From contig NC_091374.1 of the NCBI RefSeq assembly GCF_038502225.1, positions 4,722,909 through 4,786,908 of the forward strand: a stretch of DNA of 64,000 nucleotides, given 5' to 3'. This DNA is from Cherax quadricarinatus (Eukaryota; Arthropoda; Malacostraca; Decapoda; Parastacidae). A program made the translations under genes and the position numbers. Every line of letters begins with the position of its first letter. Position 1 is the stretch's first letter. This document shows positions 44,763-55,900 of this stretch, one piece after another. Below the pieces are notes generated by a model, which did no database searches, had not been told where the DNA came from, and saw only the letters and a list, made by a program, of their open reading frames with translations.

Positions 44763-46380
44763 CAACAAGTCGGCCGTCTCCCACCGAGGCAGGGTGACCC
44801 AAAAAAGAAAGAAAATCCCCAAAAAGAAAATACTTTCATCATCATTCAACACTTTCACCACACTCGCACATTATCACTGTTTTTGCAGAGGTGCTCAGAA
44901 TACAACAGTCTAGAAGCATAAACATATAAAGATACACAACATATCCCTCCAAACTGCCAATATCCCAAACCCCTCCTTTAAAGTGCAGGCATTGTACTTC
45001 CCATTTCCAGGACTCAAGTCCGACTATATGAAAATAACCGGTTTCCCTGAATCCCTTCACTAAATATTACCCTGCTCACACTCCAACAGATCGTCAGGTC
45101 CCAAGTACCATTCGTCTCCATTCACTCCTATCTAACACGCTCACGCACGCTTGCTGGAAGTCCAAGCCCCTTACCCACAAAACCTCCTTTACCCCCTCTC
45201 TCCAACCCTTTCGAGGACGACCCCTACCCCGCCTTCCTTCCCCTATAGATTTATATGCTTTCCATGTCATTCTACTGTGATCCATTCTCTCTAAATGACC
45301 AAACCACCTCAACAACCCCTCTTCTGCCCTCTGACTAATACTTTTATTAACTCCACACCTTCTCCTAATTTCCACACTCCGAATTTTCTGCATAATATTT
45401 ACACCACACATTGCCCTTAAACAGGACATCTCCGCTGCCTCCAACCGTCTCCTCGCTGCTGCATTTACCACCCAAGCTTCACACCCATATAAGAGTGTTG
45501 GTACTACTATACTTTCATACATTCCCTTCTTTGCCTCCATAGATAACGTTTTTTGACTCCACATATACCTCAACGCACCACTCACCTTTTTTCCCTCATC
45601 AATTCTATGATTAACCTCATCCTTCATAAATCCATCCGCCGACACGTCAACTCCCAAGTATCTGAAAACATTCACTTCTTCCATACTCCTCCTCCCCAAT
45701 TTGATATCCAATTTTTCTTTATCTAAATCATTTGACACCCTCATCACCTTACTCTTTTCTATGTTCACTTTCAACTTTCTACCTTTACACACATTCCCAA
45801 ACTCATCCACTAACCTTTGCAATTTTTCTTTAGAATCTCCCATAAGCACAGTATCATCAGCAAAAAGTAACTGTGTCAATTCCCATTTTGAATTTGATTC
45901 CCCATAATTTAATCCCACCCCTCTCCCAAACACCCTAGCATTTACTTCCTTTACAACCCCATCTATAAATATATTAAACAACCATGGTGACATTACACAT
46001 CCCTGTCTAAGACCTACTTTTACCGGGAAGTAGTCTCCCTCTCTTCTACACACCCTAACCTGAGCCTCACTATCCTCATAAAAACTCTTTACAGCATTTA
46101 ATAACTTACCACCTATTCCATATACTTGCAACATCTGCCACATTGCTCCTCTATCCACTCTATCCACTCTATCTTAGCTTTTTTTTTTGTTGGCCTTATT
46201 TTGCCTTAAGTGAAATTGCTGTACATTTTATCTAGTAGATGGTGTATGATTCCTATGGGTGTAGCTCTTCCCCATGATTATAATAATTATCGATGTTCAA
46301 TAAATTCTCACATGATTGCCTGTTATACATTAATATATTTCTATTTGCAGGGTCTGTATAGTGCTGAAGATATGCGCTAA
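38985..46380 (+). CDS. ATP6V1F: V-type proton ATPase subunit F, 5 exons
   Basis: Exons 38985-39035, 41550-41631, 42028-42110, 43073-43198 and 46351-46380 join to 372 nt: 123 residues plus TAA, the normal size for the subunit. All introns are GT-AG (phases 0, 1, 0, 0). The protein starts [18 protein letters not shown] and continues [20 protein letters not shown]. It then has [20 protein letters not shown], the [17 protein letters not shown] block, [20 protein letters not shown] and the end GLYSAEDMR, all highly conserved in animal subunit F. It belongs to the cytosolic V1 sector, where it forms the central rotor stalk with subunit D and couples ATP hydrolysis to proton pumping into acidic organelles. 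The start is the first ATG of exon 1 and fits the family N-terminus. Introns carry a SINE, a minisatellite, LINEs and an RTE element, none disturbing exons. Confidence 0.97.
39188..39348 (+). repeat. Hairpin-headed SINE in V-ATPase intron 1
   Basis: The exact duplication TTGTGTTCCCGG flanks it (39176-39187 and 39349-39360). The head is CCCCTCAAGGAAGGTTCCTT, then GATGCTGGTGAGGGGCTCTT. The tail is GTGCTGTATAATCCTACGGG, TTTAGCGC, GATTACAATAATAATAA. It is the cleanest member for the family consensus. Confidence 0.93.
39600..40195 (+). repeat. 33-bp minisatellite in V-ATPase intron 1
   Basis: About sixteen 33-bp units (TGATGACTTACAGGTCTGTA, then GGTCCTCTGTAAC) are followed by two shortened ones. 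Units differ mainly by C/T at one position (GGTCTG versus GGTTTG). Because 33 is a multiple of three, one frame stays open and would read [11 protein letters not shown] repeatedly. There is no start context or other support for translation. The run lies wholly inside intron 1. Confidence 0.95.
40339..41411 (+). mobile_element. 5'-truncated CR1-like LINE copy in V-ATPase intron 1
   Basis: The plus-strand frame 40328-41362 enters the reverse transcriptase at [10 protein letters not shown], keeps the FADD box and runs to the same stop as the copy at 33696, almost identical at DNA level. The 3' end has two CTCTCCAGGTAAA words. It is in the same orientation as the gene. No clear target duplication is seen (TATAC occurs near both ends). 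Confidence 0.88.
42210..42480 (+). pseudogene. LINE endonuclease remnant in V-ATPase intron 3
   Basis: The frame reads [16 protein letters not shown], then [12 protein letters not shown], stop, KAGIV. This matches LLAGDFNINLG, IDHIWTNILAPLKSGII of the jockey-type LINE at 36.9-38.1 kb. It is strongly decayed. Confidence 0.65.
42720..42835 (+). repeat. Short repeat related to 18001-18180, opposite orientation
   Basis: GGAAGCAAGGGGCTAGTAAC then CCCCGTTCTTCTGTAGCAAT corresponds to the complement of GAGAAGGGGTTACTAGCCCC with TTGCTCCC at 18080-18110. Confidence 0.45.
43800..44640 (+). pseudogene. LINE reverse transcriptase thumb remnant split by an RTE end
   Basis: The first part (about 43845-44022) reads [20 protein letters not shown], then decayed thumb. 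After the insert (44032-44388) the second part (44398-44640) continues with frames like [20 protein letters not shown]. The VRPILEYA-PVWNP type block is characteristic of CR1/jockey-type thumbs. Several stops and frameshifts are present. Confidence 0.6.
44032..44388 (-). mobile_element. RTE 3'-end insertion with target duplication
   Basis: Poly-T at its left end then CAACAAGTCGGCCGTGTCCC opens the minus-oriented 3' UTR of the RTE family. GGAGATATA lies on both sides (44023-44031 and 44389-44397). Only the last about 350 bp was copied. Confidence 0.85.
44728..46175 (-). mobile_element. RTE-type LINE, 5' truncated, in V-ATPase intron 4
   Basis: The minus strand has an open frame of 357 codons from 46167 to 45094: [78 protein letters not shown]. 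It then continues with the C-terminal part missing from the 9578-12046 copy ([44 protein letters not shown]). The 3' UTR (about 330 bp, starting near 45090) ends in the GCCGACTTGTTG words and a poly-A run (poly-T at 44728-44762). The frame is open but lacks the endonuclease and the start. Confidence 0.9.
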
Positions 46381-47788
46381 GCATAATCATCACTGATGAA
46401 AGCAGGAAGACATGCAGGTGCTGGTTTCCTTTAACATTCCTTTTTATTAGCATGAATGTCAGGTCATTGTGATTAATTGTTGGACCTTGTAAAATAGATG
46501 CTTTTAAGTATTTTTTAACGTTACACTGTGAAACTAATTTTATATGGAAAAATATATTTTCCTTGAGAATTCATTGAAGGTGATTTATGCGTCAATGTTT
46601 CACTGAATTTTTTTTTAAAACCCAGTGCAATATTTAAAGCACTAGTGACTTAGAAATACTGGTAAGTTGACCAAGTTGTAATTCATGTTTGTTATGTAGT
46701 AATATAAATGATAAGTGTATTTTCAGTAATTTTATTTAGTAACCATAATTTTGAATATATACTGTAATAGAAGCCTCTTATGTTAAGAATATCTTTGATA
46801 AAGTAGTTTGGAATGGGTTAAAAAAGAAATTAATAATTTCATGCCATGGCAAGCATAAGAATTAATGAAGAGTAAACCAGGTTTAACATTTTCTCTGCTT
46901 GTACAGTAATATGGAGAGTAAACAGGTTTGTGAATATGTTTTCTGCTGTTTAAGTATGCAGCCTGATATTATCAAGGTATCTTATTACAGTTTCATGAGT
47001 AAATGATAATTGCAAACAAATTACAGAATGGGTGGGGCTTTAACCCATTCTGTGATTTTTCTACTATTTAGTTTGTAAATCAGGGGTGAAGACATATAAT
47101 TTATAAAATGTGCTGCATTATATGATTTAAATAAGTTAATTTCTGTGCATCATTATAAAATCAGATGGTTCCATCACTTGTACATCCTACTTTTTCACTG
47201 TTTGTTGGACACCTCAATGTTGCTCCTTACTATTCTTTTATAATTCTTTCTGCAATACTATATCTGATTGAAATTTTCTAGTTATATACACTGCAGTTCA
47301 GAAATAATTGCATTATTGATACAAGTAAACATTAGTTTAAGACTTGCCACAAGTTTGCAGTTGTGGGGGTTGCACAACCCTGTTCATTTTTTATTTTTTC
47401 TCACCCCTAGCATTATACTTAATGTTATCCAATGTTCTTCATTCTTGAAAGATATTAAAATACATGACACTGTACAGTAACATATGGATTTGACTTAAAA
47501 AAAAATGTTTGCTTAGATTTACACTAATCTGATGCCATATCAGTAATCAACATAATTTTATAAATATGTACAGTAAATTCAGGTGTATATATGGCTTATA
47601 CTATTCAAAGAGCTTGTATTGATTTTTCCTTACATTTTCTATCCAGAATGCTACATCTTAACTGAGATTTGTATAATTAAGCAGTAAACTCACAAGGGTT
47701 ATGAAGTGGTGCATTTTAACTAAGAATTCATTTGAATTTTAAGCATGTTATGAAATGGCAGTAGAGCACGTTGCTCAGTCAACATGTA
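46381..47788. other. AT-rich stretch downstream of the V-ATPase gene
   Basis: It follows the stop codon and probably contains the 3' UTR. No coding sequence or clear repeat was found. No canonical AATAAA stands out directly after the stop, so the polyadenylation site is not placed. Confidence 0.4.
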
Positions 47789-47792
47789 TTAA

Positions 47793-48832
47793 CCCTTTGA
47801 CTGTCGCGGCCGTATATATACGTCTTACGAAGTACCGTGTTTGACGTATACTCATAAATTCTTGCGGCTTCAAATCAAGGAGGAGAAAGCTGGTAGGCAC
47901 ATATGTGAGTGAATGGGTCTGTGTGGTCAGTGTGCACCACATAAAAAAAATCCTGGAGCACGCAATGCATAATGAGAAAAAAAAAAAACCCCGACTGTCT
48001 TTTTTTTAATTAAAATGCCGACTTTGTGGTCTATTTTCTTATAGTATTTATGGTTGTATTCTCGTTTGATAGAATGGAAAAAATGTTATAGAAAAAGAGA
48101 TGATTTTGGTTGATTTTACTATAAAAAACCTGGAAATGGAGCGCAAAGTAGGGGAAATGTTTGATTTTTGCCGATGTTCAAAAGTAAACAAATGACATCA
48201 TTGTCCAATAAATGTCCAACTAGCCATTCTAATATGAAGTCATGAATTGGTTCATGTTATTTGTACAATTATTACAGTATTGGAGTAGTCTGCATAATAG
48301 TAAATCTTCTATTTTTTGTTTGAATAAAAATTCGAAATAGAAAGCAAGAGTAATATCAGAGGGGCCTGGAGACATGACTGATGAACAAAGAAAATGTTAT
48401 TTTAGAGCCAGGAATGTCTGCATTGTTCATTCTGAACCTTATTTTGAAATTGTCATTTTTTAATTTTCGTGAAATTGGCCAAATTGCAAATTTCTGACCA
48501 CGTTGTTGGGTAGTTGAAATTGGTAAATAGGCAGTTTCTTGTACTCATTCGATAGAAAAAATGGAGTTCTAAAGAAATAGCTATGAGTTTGGTCGACTGG
48601 AACAATGGAATTAGCCGAAAATAGGGCTCAGTGGGCGAAATCGCCGATTTGTAAATATCACCAAGGTCACTAACTTCCCAAGAGCATAATTCCATCAGTT
48701 TTCCATCAAATTTCATTTTTTTGGTGTCGTTACAATCGGGAAAAGATTCTCTATCATTTCATAAGAATTTTTTTTTGAAATTTTGCGACACCAGGAGACA
48801 CCTCAGGATTGGGGGTTGCGACAGTCAAGGGG
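47793..48832 (-). mobile_element. TTAA-type (piggyBac-like) non-autonomous element, copy 2
   Basis: TTAA is intact on both sides (47789-47792 and 48833-48836). The left end is CCCTTTGACTGTCGCGGCCG and the right end complement is CCCCTTGACTGTCGCAACCC. It matches copy 1 (1798-2858) along its whole length in the opposite orientation, including GAAATGATAGAGAATCTTTT and CCATTCTAATATG. There is no ORF of note. Confidence 0.88.
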
Positions 48833-48957
48833 TTAATGAAAGTATGTAATACGTATAACTATTATAAGTGAAGTGCACAAGATAAACTTGTAGATATCGC
48901 TTGTGCTTCATTTATAATAGGTTGTTACATATATAAAAATGGTGACAGCTTCCCACC

Positions 48958-49130
48958 GTGCATAGGGTAAATTAATAGACCCCTGGCTGCCTTCAAGAGG
49001 GAACTGGACAGTTACCTAAAATCAGTACCTGATCAGCCGGGCTTTGGTCAGCAAGTTGGATCGGCCTGGTTAATCAGGCCCTGATTCACCAGGCCGCCAG
49101 GTCAAGAACTTGACCTCAGGTGTTTACCCT
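48958..49130 (+). pseudogene. CR1-like LINE 3'-end remnant
   Basis: Frames spell INRPLAAFKRELDSYLKSVP (with a frameshift) and DQPGFGQQVGSAW, matching [20 protein letters not shown] and [11 protein letters not shown] at the end of the LINE at 33657-36218. It ends in CAGGTCAAGAACTTGACC-type words rather than the ACCGGGCCGCGG of that copy, so it is a sister family. A short minus-oriented I-type tail (TTATAATCAAAAGAAGC) follows at 49143. Confidence 0.6.
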
Positions 49131-49159
49131 CAGATTAGTTCATTATAATCAAAAGAAGC

Positions 49160-50390
49160 ACTAAACTTTACCCTCAAAATAACCTCCAGGTAGATCCATC
49201 TTGGAGGTGCAAATTTTAACTGGCAAAGGATTTTGCCATAATAGTTTAAATTAAAATTTGTTTCCACTGTTGTTAAATAAGATTTTCATTTGTTTATAAT
49301 CTGGTAGCTATTAGCAGACCTTCACTTTAAATATGGAGAATCTTTTAGGTACATACTGCGCTGTATTATGCATTCTTGATCATTGCTCTTACTACATAAC
49401 TAAAGGTAGTTCAAAATTCAAGTCTTGTGTGTTTCAAATTGATAAAATAGTATTTTTACATATGTCACCTTATAACAATGTTGGCTTCGCTGGAAGTATG
49501 TAATGTTAACTGGTTTATTAAAATTAAGTGAATTGTATAAACGTGTACACAAAATGTGAAGGTAATTAAACTAAACTTAAAAAAAAAAAAAGTATTTTAT
49601 TTAAAAAATCAGATGCTGTTGCTTCTACAATCACATTGTGGAATTTGTTAAAAAAAAAAAAAAAAAAAATTGGCTACAATTAATCCATTTTATTATGTAC
49701 CACTAGATGGTTTTTACATCAATACACAATTTGGAGGATAAACAAGTAATGGTGTAACAAGACAAAGTTCAGTTTTTGAGGTTATAAATGTTCACATTAC
49801 AGCCAAAAACAAATGTTGCAAACCTACTCCAATCAATGTTGATCTCTGCTGTTAATCAACAGTGACAACAAAAAATACAGTATATACAGTATTTCAGTTA
49901 TGTAATTTTGAAATACGATTACCACTTACTATGAATCTCTAATAAATGGTTCTAATAACTGCTACTGATAACAAAAATCACTGCCAAAAACAATAAATTC
50001 TGGTTTAATAACATTATTTTAACAAATCAATTCAGGATGCACACTTTGTAAGCATTCATTATTGACATTAAAGTTTTTAAATTGAATGTAATATTAAAGT
50101 CCTAAATTGGGTGAGCTCCTGAAAAGAACTGTATTATTTACACCAATACTACCATTGCACAAATATACATATCTTACAGTATCTCCTGTTTACATTCTTA
50201 GCACATCATACACTCACTACTTCAATATATAGATGAGAATAACCTTAGCAAATGGCCCAAATTAATCAATAACCTGCCTCAGTGGGAGACGGCCGACTTG
50301 TTGAAAAAAAAATTATAGTAGTACGTATTGATTTTATATAGTAAAAAACTTTCACAAACAATACCAAGGGTTTAAAACAAAGCTAATTAA
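49160..50390. other. AT-rich stretch, no gene
   Basis: Two poly-A runs (near 49580 and 49650) and a short RTE-end fragment at 50276-50315 (CTCAGTGGGAGACGGCCGAC then TTGTTGAAAA) are the only recognisable items. Confidence 0.4.
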
Positions 50391-50402
50391 GTTGCAACTG
50401 GA

Positions 50403-52704
50403 TTATTATTATTATTATAATCAAAAAGAAGCGCTAAGCCACAAGGACTATACAGCGCTGCAGGGCAGGAAGGAAGTGAGGGCATCAGGTGGCAAAAGGG
50501 AGATGGATGAGCAACAGGTTACGGATAACAGCGGGGCAGTGGATGGTGAAAGGGTAAAGGGCAGCAAGAGACTGAACCAGAAAGGGCTGAGGGGAGTGCG
50601 AAAAGTATCATCAGAGTTTGTGGAGTAAATCGGTCGTTGTCAAGAAGTCAATGAGAGAGTCAGGATTAAAGGAGGGTCCATCAGCAAGAAGGGAAGGTAA
50701 AGAGAGAGTAGTAGAACGAAGACGACGTTGGAGGTAAATTCTGCGTGCTCGTTGATAGAGAGGGCAGTCTAACAGAATGTGGCTAATCGATACTGGAACT
50801 TGACACTGCTCACAGAGAGGAACAGGGTGCCTCTCCATGAGATACCCATGAGTAAGACGAGTGTGGCCAATGCGAAGGCGGGAGAGAGTGGTCTCCCAAC
50901 TTCGGCACTGATGACAAGAAGACGGCCAGTAACCTATGCTCGGTTTAATAGAATGAAGTTTGTTACCGAGCAGAGTTGACCAACGTTGTTGCCAACGGGT
51001 GCGAAGGTGGGTAGCTATTGCAGCAAAATAGTCCAGAAATGGAACACCTCGATAGGAAATTGGTAGGTCATATACTGCTGACCGCGCAGCAGTGTCTGCC
51101 TGTTCATTGCCCTGTACGTCGACATGACCAGGGACCCAACAAAAAACAATATCTTTATGTTTGGTAGAGATACGGCGTAGCCAAAGTTGGATACGGAGAA
51201 CTAGGGGATGAGATGTATCAAATTTTCGTATAGCCTGTAGAGCACTAAGGGAGTCTGAGACTACTACAAATGATGACACAGGCATAGATGCAATACGAAT
51301 AAGTGCTGCAAGAATGGCATACAGTTCAGCAGTAAAAATGCTAGCTGAAGATAGTAAATGCCCTCGTACGACGCTGTCCGGAAACACTGCTGCGAATCCG
51401 ACGCCGTCTGAAGACTTAGAGCCATCTGTGTACACAGCGGTGGTATGAGAATGGGAGTGGAAGTGATCAAGAAAAAGAGAGCGGGAAGCCACCGTAGGCA
51501 GTTGAGCTTTCGAGCAAGGGAGTGAGAAAGAACAGACCCGAACAGCTGGAACTTCCCAGGGGGGCAGGGAAAAGTGAGATGCTACATGAACATATAAAGG
51601 TGGTAACTGAAGGGAAGACAAGAGTGAATGTAGGCGAAGAGAAAAGGGACGGAGCAAACAGGGGCGGCGAACGAATAAAGAATGTCTACTAATATCGGTG
51701 ACCATTCTATAAATGGAAGGATTGTGTAGATCGTGAGAGCGTACATAGTAACGAAGGCAATGGGCATCACGGCGATCAGACAAGGATGGAACATTTGCTT
51801 CTGTATAGAGGCTCTCAACAGGGGAAGAGCGAAAAGCACCAAGGCACAAACGTAAGCCTTGGTGATGGATAGAGTTAAGGCTAGAGAGAGTAGCAGGAGA
51901 GGCCGCGGAATAAATCTGGTCACCATAATCGAGTTTCGATAAAACGAGGGCTGAATGTAGGCGAAGCAGAGTTCGACGATCAGCTCCCCAGGAAAGATGA
52001 GCAAGGGTTTTAAGAAGGTTTAGCCGGCTGTGACAAGTTGCCTTCAGAGAGGTAATGTGAGGTTTCCAGGTTAACCGACGGTCAAAGAGAAGGCCTAGAA
52101 ACCTGACTGTATCACGTTCGGGGATACGGGAGCCATAGAGATACAAAGGATGATCGGAGATAACAGAGCGTCTAGTGAAAGTAATTTGGTGAGTTTTGGT
52201 ACTTGAAAATTTAAACCCATGTGTGGTGGCCCAAGTGGAAACACGGTCGACCGCATGCTGGAGAGAAACTGCAATAAGGTGACAGTCAGCGCCTGCACAA
52301 GCAATAGCGAAGTCATCAACATAGAGTGATGACCAAATATTGGGTGGAAGAACAGAGGCCAAATCAGTTATAGCAAGGAGAAAAAGTGTTGTGCTTAGAA
52401 CACATCCCTGAGGGACACCTTCAGCTTGGACGAAGTCCGGGGAAAGAACATTATTGACTCGAACACGGAAATGTCTGTCAGTTAAAAAGTTCTTAAGGAA
52501 GGATGGTAGATTGCCTCGGAGGCCTAAGGAATGGGCCTGGGCCAAAATATTATACCTCCAAGTTGTGTCATATGCCTTCTCAAGGTCAAAAAATATGGCA
52601 ATAACTGAGTGATTATTCGCAAAGGCATTACGAACATACGTATCCAAGCGTAGTAAGGGGTCTATGGTAGAACGACCCTTACGAAAGCCATATTGACTAG
52701 CGGA
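50403..52704 (-). mobile_element. I-type LINE, 5'-truncated copy joined head-to-tail to a full-length copy
   Basis: Its 3' tail (plus strand TTATTATTATTATTATAATC) starts right after the target word GTTGCAACTGGA. The ORF from 52647 to 50611 covers the reverse transcriptase palm, thumb, RNase H and C-terminal zinc region. It differs from the neighbouring full-length ORF2 by only five residues that I can see (for example ITDLA versus INDLA, CRSWETT versus CRGWETT). Homology stops at 52704, where the tail of the second copy begins at once (CGGA then TTATTATTATAATC). Confidence 0.92.
50611..52647 (-). CDS. ORF2 C-terminal part in the truncated I-type LINE
   Basis: 678 residues are open from an internal methionine: LEKAYDTTWRY, EGVPQGCVLSTTLFLLAITD, the YVDD catalytic box, RNase H with VYTDGSKSSDG, FTAELYAILAAL, VVSDSLSALQAI and WVPGHVDVQGNEQADTAARS, then CEQCQVPVSISHILLDCP. 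The endonuclease is missing, so it is a dead-on-arrival copy without internal stops. Confidence 0.9.
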   Translation of the reverse strand: MDTYVRNAFANNHSVIAIFFDLEKAYDTTWRYNILAQAHSLGLRGNLPSFLKNFLTDRHFRVRVNNVLSPDFVQAEGVPQGCVLSTTLFLLAITDLASVLPPNIWSSLYVDDFAIACAGADCHLIAVSLQHAVDRVSTWATTHGFKFSSTKTHQITFTRRSVISDHPLYLYGSRIPERDTVRFLGLLFDRRLTWKPHITSLKATCHSRLNLLKTLAHLSWGADRRTLLRLHSALVLSKLDYGDQIYSAASPATLSSLNSIHHQGLRLCLGAFRSSPVESLYTEANVPSLSDRRDAHCLRYYVRSHDLHNPSIYRMVTDISRHSLFVRRPCLLRPFSLRLHSLLSSLQLPPLYVHVASHFSLPPWEVPAVRVCSFSLPCSKAQLPTVASRSLFLDHFHSHSHTTAVYTDGSKSSDGVGFAAVFPDSVVRGHLLSSASIFTAELYAILAALIRIASMPVSSFVVVSDSLSALQAIRKFDTSHPLVLRIQLWLRRISTKHKDIVFCWVPGHVDVQGNEQADTAARSAVYDLPISYRGVPFLDYFAAIATHLRTRWQQRWSTLLGNKLHSIKPSIGYWPSSCHQCRSWETTLSRLRIGHTRLTHGYLMERHPVPLCEQCQVPVSISHILLDCPLYQRARRIYLQRRLRSTTLSLPSLLADGPSFNPDSLIDFLTTTDLLHKL

Positions 52705-52906
52705 TTATTATTATAATCAAAAAGAAGCGCTAAGCCACAAGGACTATACAGCGCTGCAGGGCAGGAAGGAAGCGAGGGCATCAGGTGGCAAAAGGGAGAT
52801 GGATGAGCAACAGGTTACGGATAACAGCGGGGCAGTGGATGGTGAAAGGGTAAAGGGCAGCAAGAGACTGAACCAGAAAGGGCTGAGGGGAGTGCGAAAA
52901 GTATCA

Positions 52907-55900
52907 TCAGAGTTTGTGGAGTAAATCAGTCGTTGTCAAGAAGTCAATGAGAGAGTCAGGATTAAAGGAGGGTCCATCAGCAAGAAGGGAAGGTAAAGAG
53001 AGAGTAGGAGAACGAAGACGACGTTGGAGGTAAATTCTGCGTGCTCGTTGATAGAGAGGGCAGTCTAACAGAATGTGGCTAATCGATACTGGAACTTGAC
53101 ACTGCTCACAGAGAGGAACAGGGTGCCTCTCCATGAGATACCCATGAGTAAGACGAGTGTGGCCAATGCGAAGGCGGGAGAGAGTGGTCTCCCAACCTCG
53201 GCACTGATGACAAGAAGACGGCCAGTAACCTATGCTCGGTTTAATAGAATGAAGTTTGTTACCGAGCAGAGTTGACCAACGTTGTTGCCAACGGGTGCGA
53301 AGGTGGGTAGCTATTGCAGCAAAATAGTCCAGAAATGGAACACCTCGATAGGAAATTGGTAGGTCATATACTGCTGACCGCGCAGCAGTGTCTGCCTGTT
53401 CATTGCCCTGTACGTCGACATGACCAGGGACCCAACAAAAAACAATATCTTTATGTTTGGTAGAGATACGGCGTAGCCAAAGTTGGATACGGAGAACTAG
53501 GGGATGAGATGTATCAAATTTTCGTATAGCCTGTAGAGCACTAAGGGAGTCTGAGACTACTACAAATGATGACACAGGCATAGATGCGATACGAATAAGT
53601 GCTGCAAGAATGGCATACAGTTCAGCAGTAAAAATGCTAGCTGAAGATAGTAAATGCCCTCGTACGACGCTGTCCGGAAACACTGCTGCGAATCCGACGC
53701 CGTCTGAAGACTTAGAGCCATCTGTGTACACAGCGGTGGCATGAGAATGAGAGTGGAAGTGATCAAGAAAAAGAGAGCGGGAAGCCACCGTAGGCAGTTG
53801 AGCTTTCGAGCAAGGGAGTGAGAAAGAACAGACCCGAACAGCTGGAACTTCCCAGGGGGGTAGGGAAAAGTGAGATGCTACATGAACATATAAAGGTGGT
53901 AACTGAAGGGAAGACAAGAGTGAAAGTAGGCGAAGAGAAAAGGGACGGAGCAAACAGGGGCGGCGAACGAATAAAGAATGTCTACTAATATCGGTGACCA
54001 TTCTATAAATGGAAGGATTGTGTAGATCGTGAGAGCGTACATAGTAACGAAGGCAATGGGCATCACGGCGATCAGACAAGGATGGAACATTTGCTTCTGT
54101 ATAGAGGCTCTCAACAGGGGAAGAGCGAAAAGCACCCAGGCACAAACGTAAGCCTTGGTGATGGATAGAGTTAAGGCTAGAGAGAGTAGCAGGAGAGGCC
54201 GCGGAATAAATCTGGTCACCATAATCGAGTTTCGATAAAACGAGGGCTGAATGTAGGCGAAGCAGAGTTCGACGATCAGCTCCCCAGGAAAGATGAGCAA
54301 GGGTTTTAAGAAGGTTTAGCCGGCTGTGACAAGTTGCCTTCAGAGAGGTAATGTGAGGTTTCCAGGTTAACCGACGGTCAAAGAGAAGGCCTAGAAACCT
54401 GACTGTATCACGTTCGGGGATACGGGAGCCATAGAGATACAAAGGATGATCGGAGATAACAGAGCGTCTAGTGAAAGTAATTTGGTGAGTTTTGGTACTT
54501 GAAAATTTAAACCCATGTGTGGTGGCCCAAGTGGAAACACGGTCGACCGCATGCTGGAGAGAAACTGCAATAAGGTGACAGTCAGCGCCTGCACAAGCAA
54601 TAGCGAAGTCATCAACATAGAGTGATGACCAAATATTGGGTGGAAGAACAGAGGCCAAATCATTTATAGCAAGGAGAAAAAGTGTTGTGCTTAGAACACA
54701 TCCCTGAGGGACACCTTCAGCTTGGACGAAGTCCGGGGAAAGAACATTATTGACTCGAACACGGAAATGTCTGTCAGTTAAAAAGTTCTTAAGGAAGGAT
54801 GGTAGATTGCCTCGGAGGCCTAAGGAATGGGCCTGGGCCAAAATATTATACCTCCAAGTTGTGTCATATGCCTTCTCAAGGTCAAAAAATATGGCAATAA
54901 CTGAGTGATTATTCGCAAAGGCATTACGAACATACGTATCCAAGCGTAGTAAGGGGTCTATGGTAGAACGACCCTTACGAAAGCCATATTGACTAGCGGA
55001 GAGACTGTTGTGAGTCTCTAAATACCACATTAAACGTCGATTTACGAGGCGTTCCATCACTTTGCAAACTGCACTTGTAAGAGCGATGGGGCGATAGTGG
55101 GAGGCATCATGTCCTGTAGTACCCGGTTTGCGGAAAGGGAGAACAATGGCAGATTTCCACAGCTGGGGAAGAACTCCTTGTGCCCAAATAAGATTGAAGA
55201 GGTGTAAGAGGACTACAAGGGCTGACCGATGTAAATGTTGTAACATACGAATATGAATGTCATCAGGCCCAGCTGCCGATGATCGGCAGGCTGAGAGCGT
55301 TGCCTCCAGTTCTTGAAGTGTAAAAGGCACATTATACTGTTCTTCTCCGAGAGAAGAAAAGTCCAAGGGTACTAACTCTCTGGCAGACTTTGAGGAAAGA
55401 AACGAGGGGCATAGATGGAGCCCTCGGGAAATACGGACCAGATGTGTGCCAAGTTCAATGGCAACGTCGAGAGGGTTTGCTATATCAACACCAGTGACCC
55501 GTAGAACAGGAGCCGGGTCAGGAGAGTATTTACCACTCAATTTCCTCACTTTTTTCCAGACTGCACTCATAGAAGAAGCAGAGGTGATGGTGGAAACATA
55601 GTCTCGCCAACAAGTGCGTTTAGCTTCACGGATGACACGGCGAGCGATCGCACGCTTCTGCTTAAAATCAACAAGTCTCTCAGCGGTTCTATTGTACCGG
55701 TACCTGCCCCATGCAGCACGTTTCAAACGTACTGCACGAGCACAAGCAGGAGACCACCAAGGCACGCACTTCTGAGAATGCCTGCCTGAGGTTTGGGGTA
55801 TAGAATGAGAAGCTGCAGTATAAACTGATGTCGAGAAGATGTGTAGGAGCTCATCAATGGAGGATGAAGAAGGAACCTCACTAAAAGCAGTGAGGTGTGA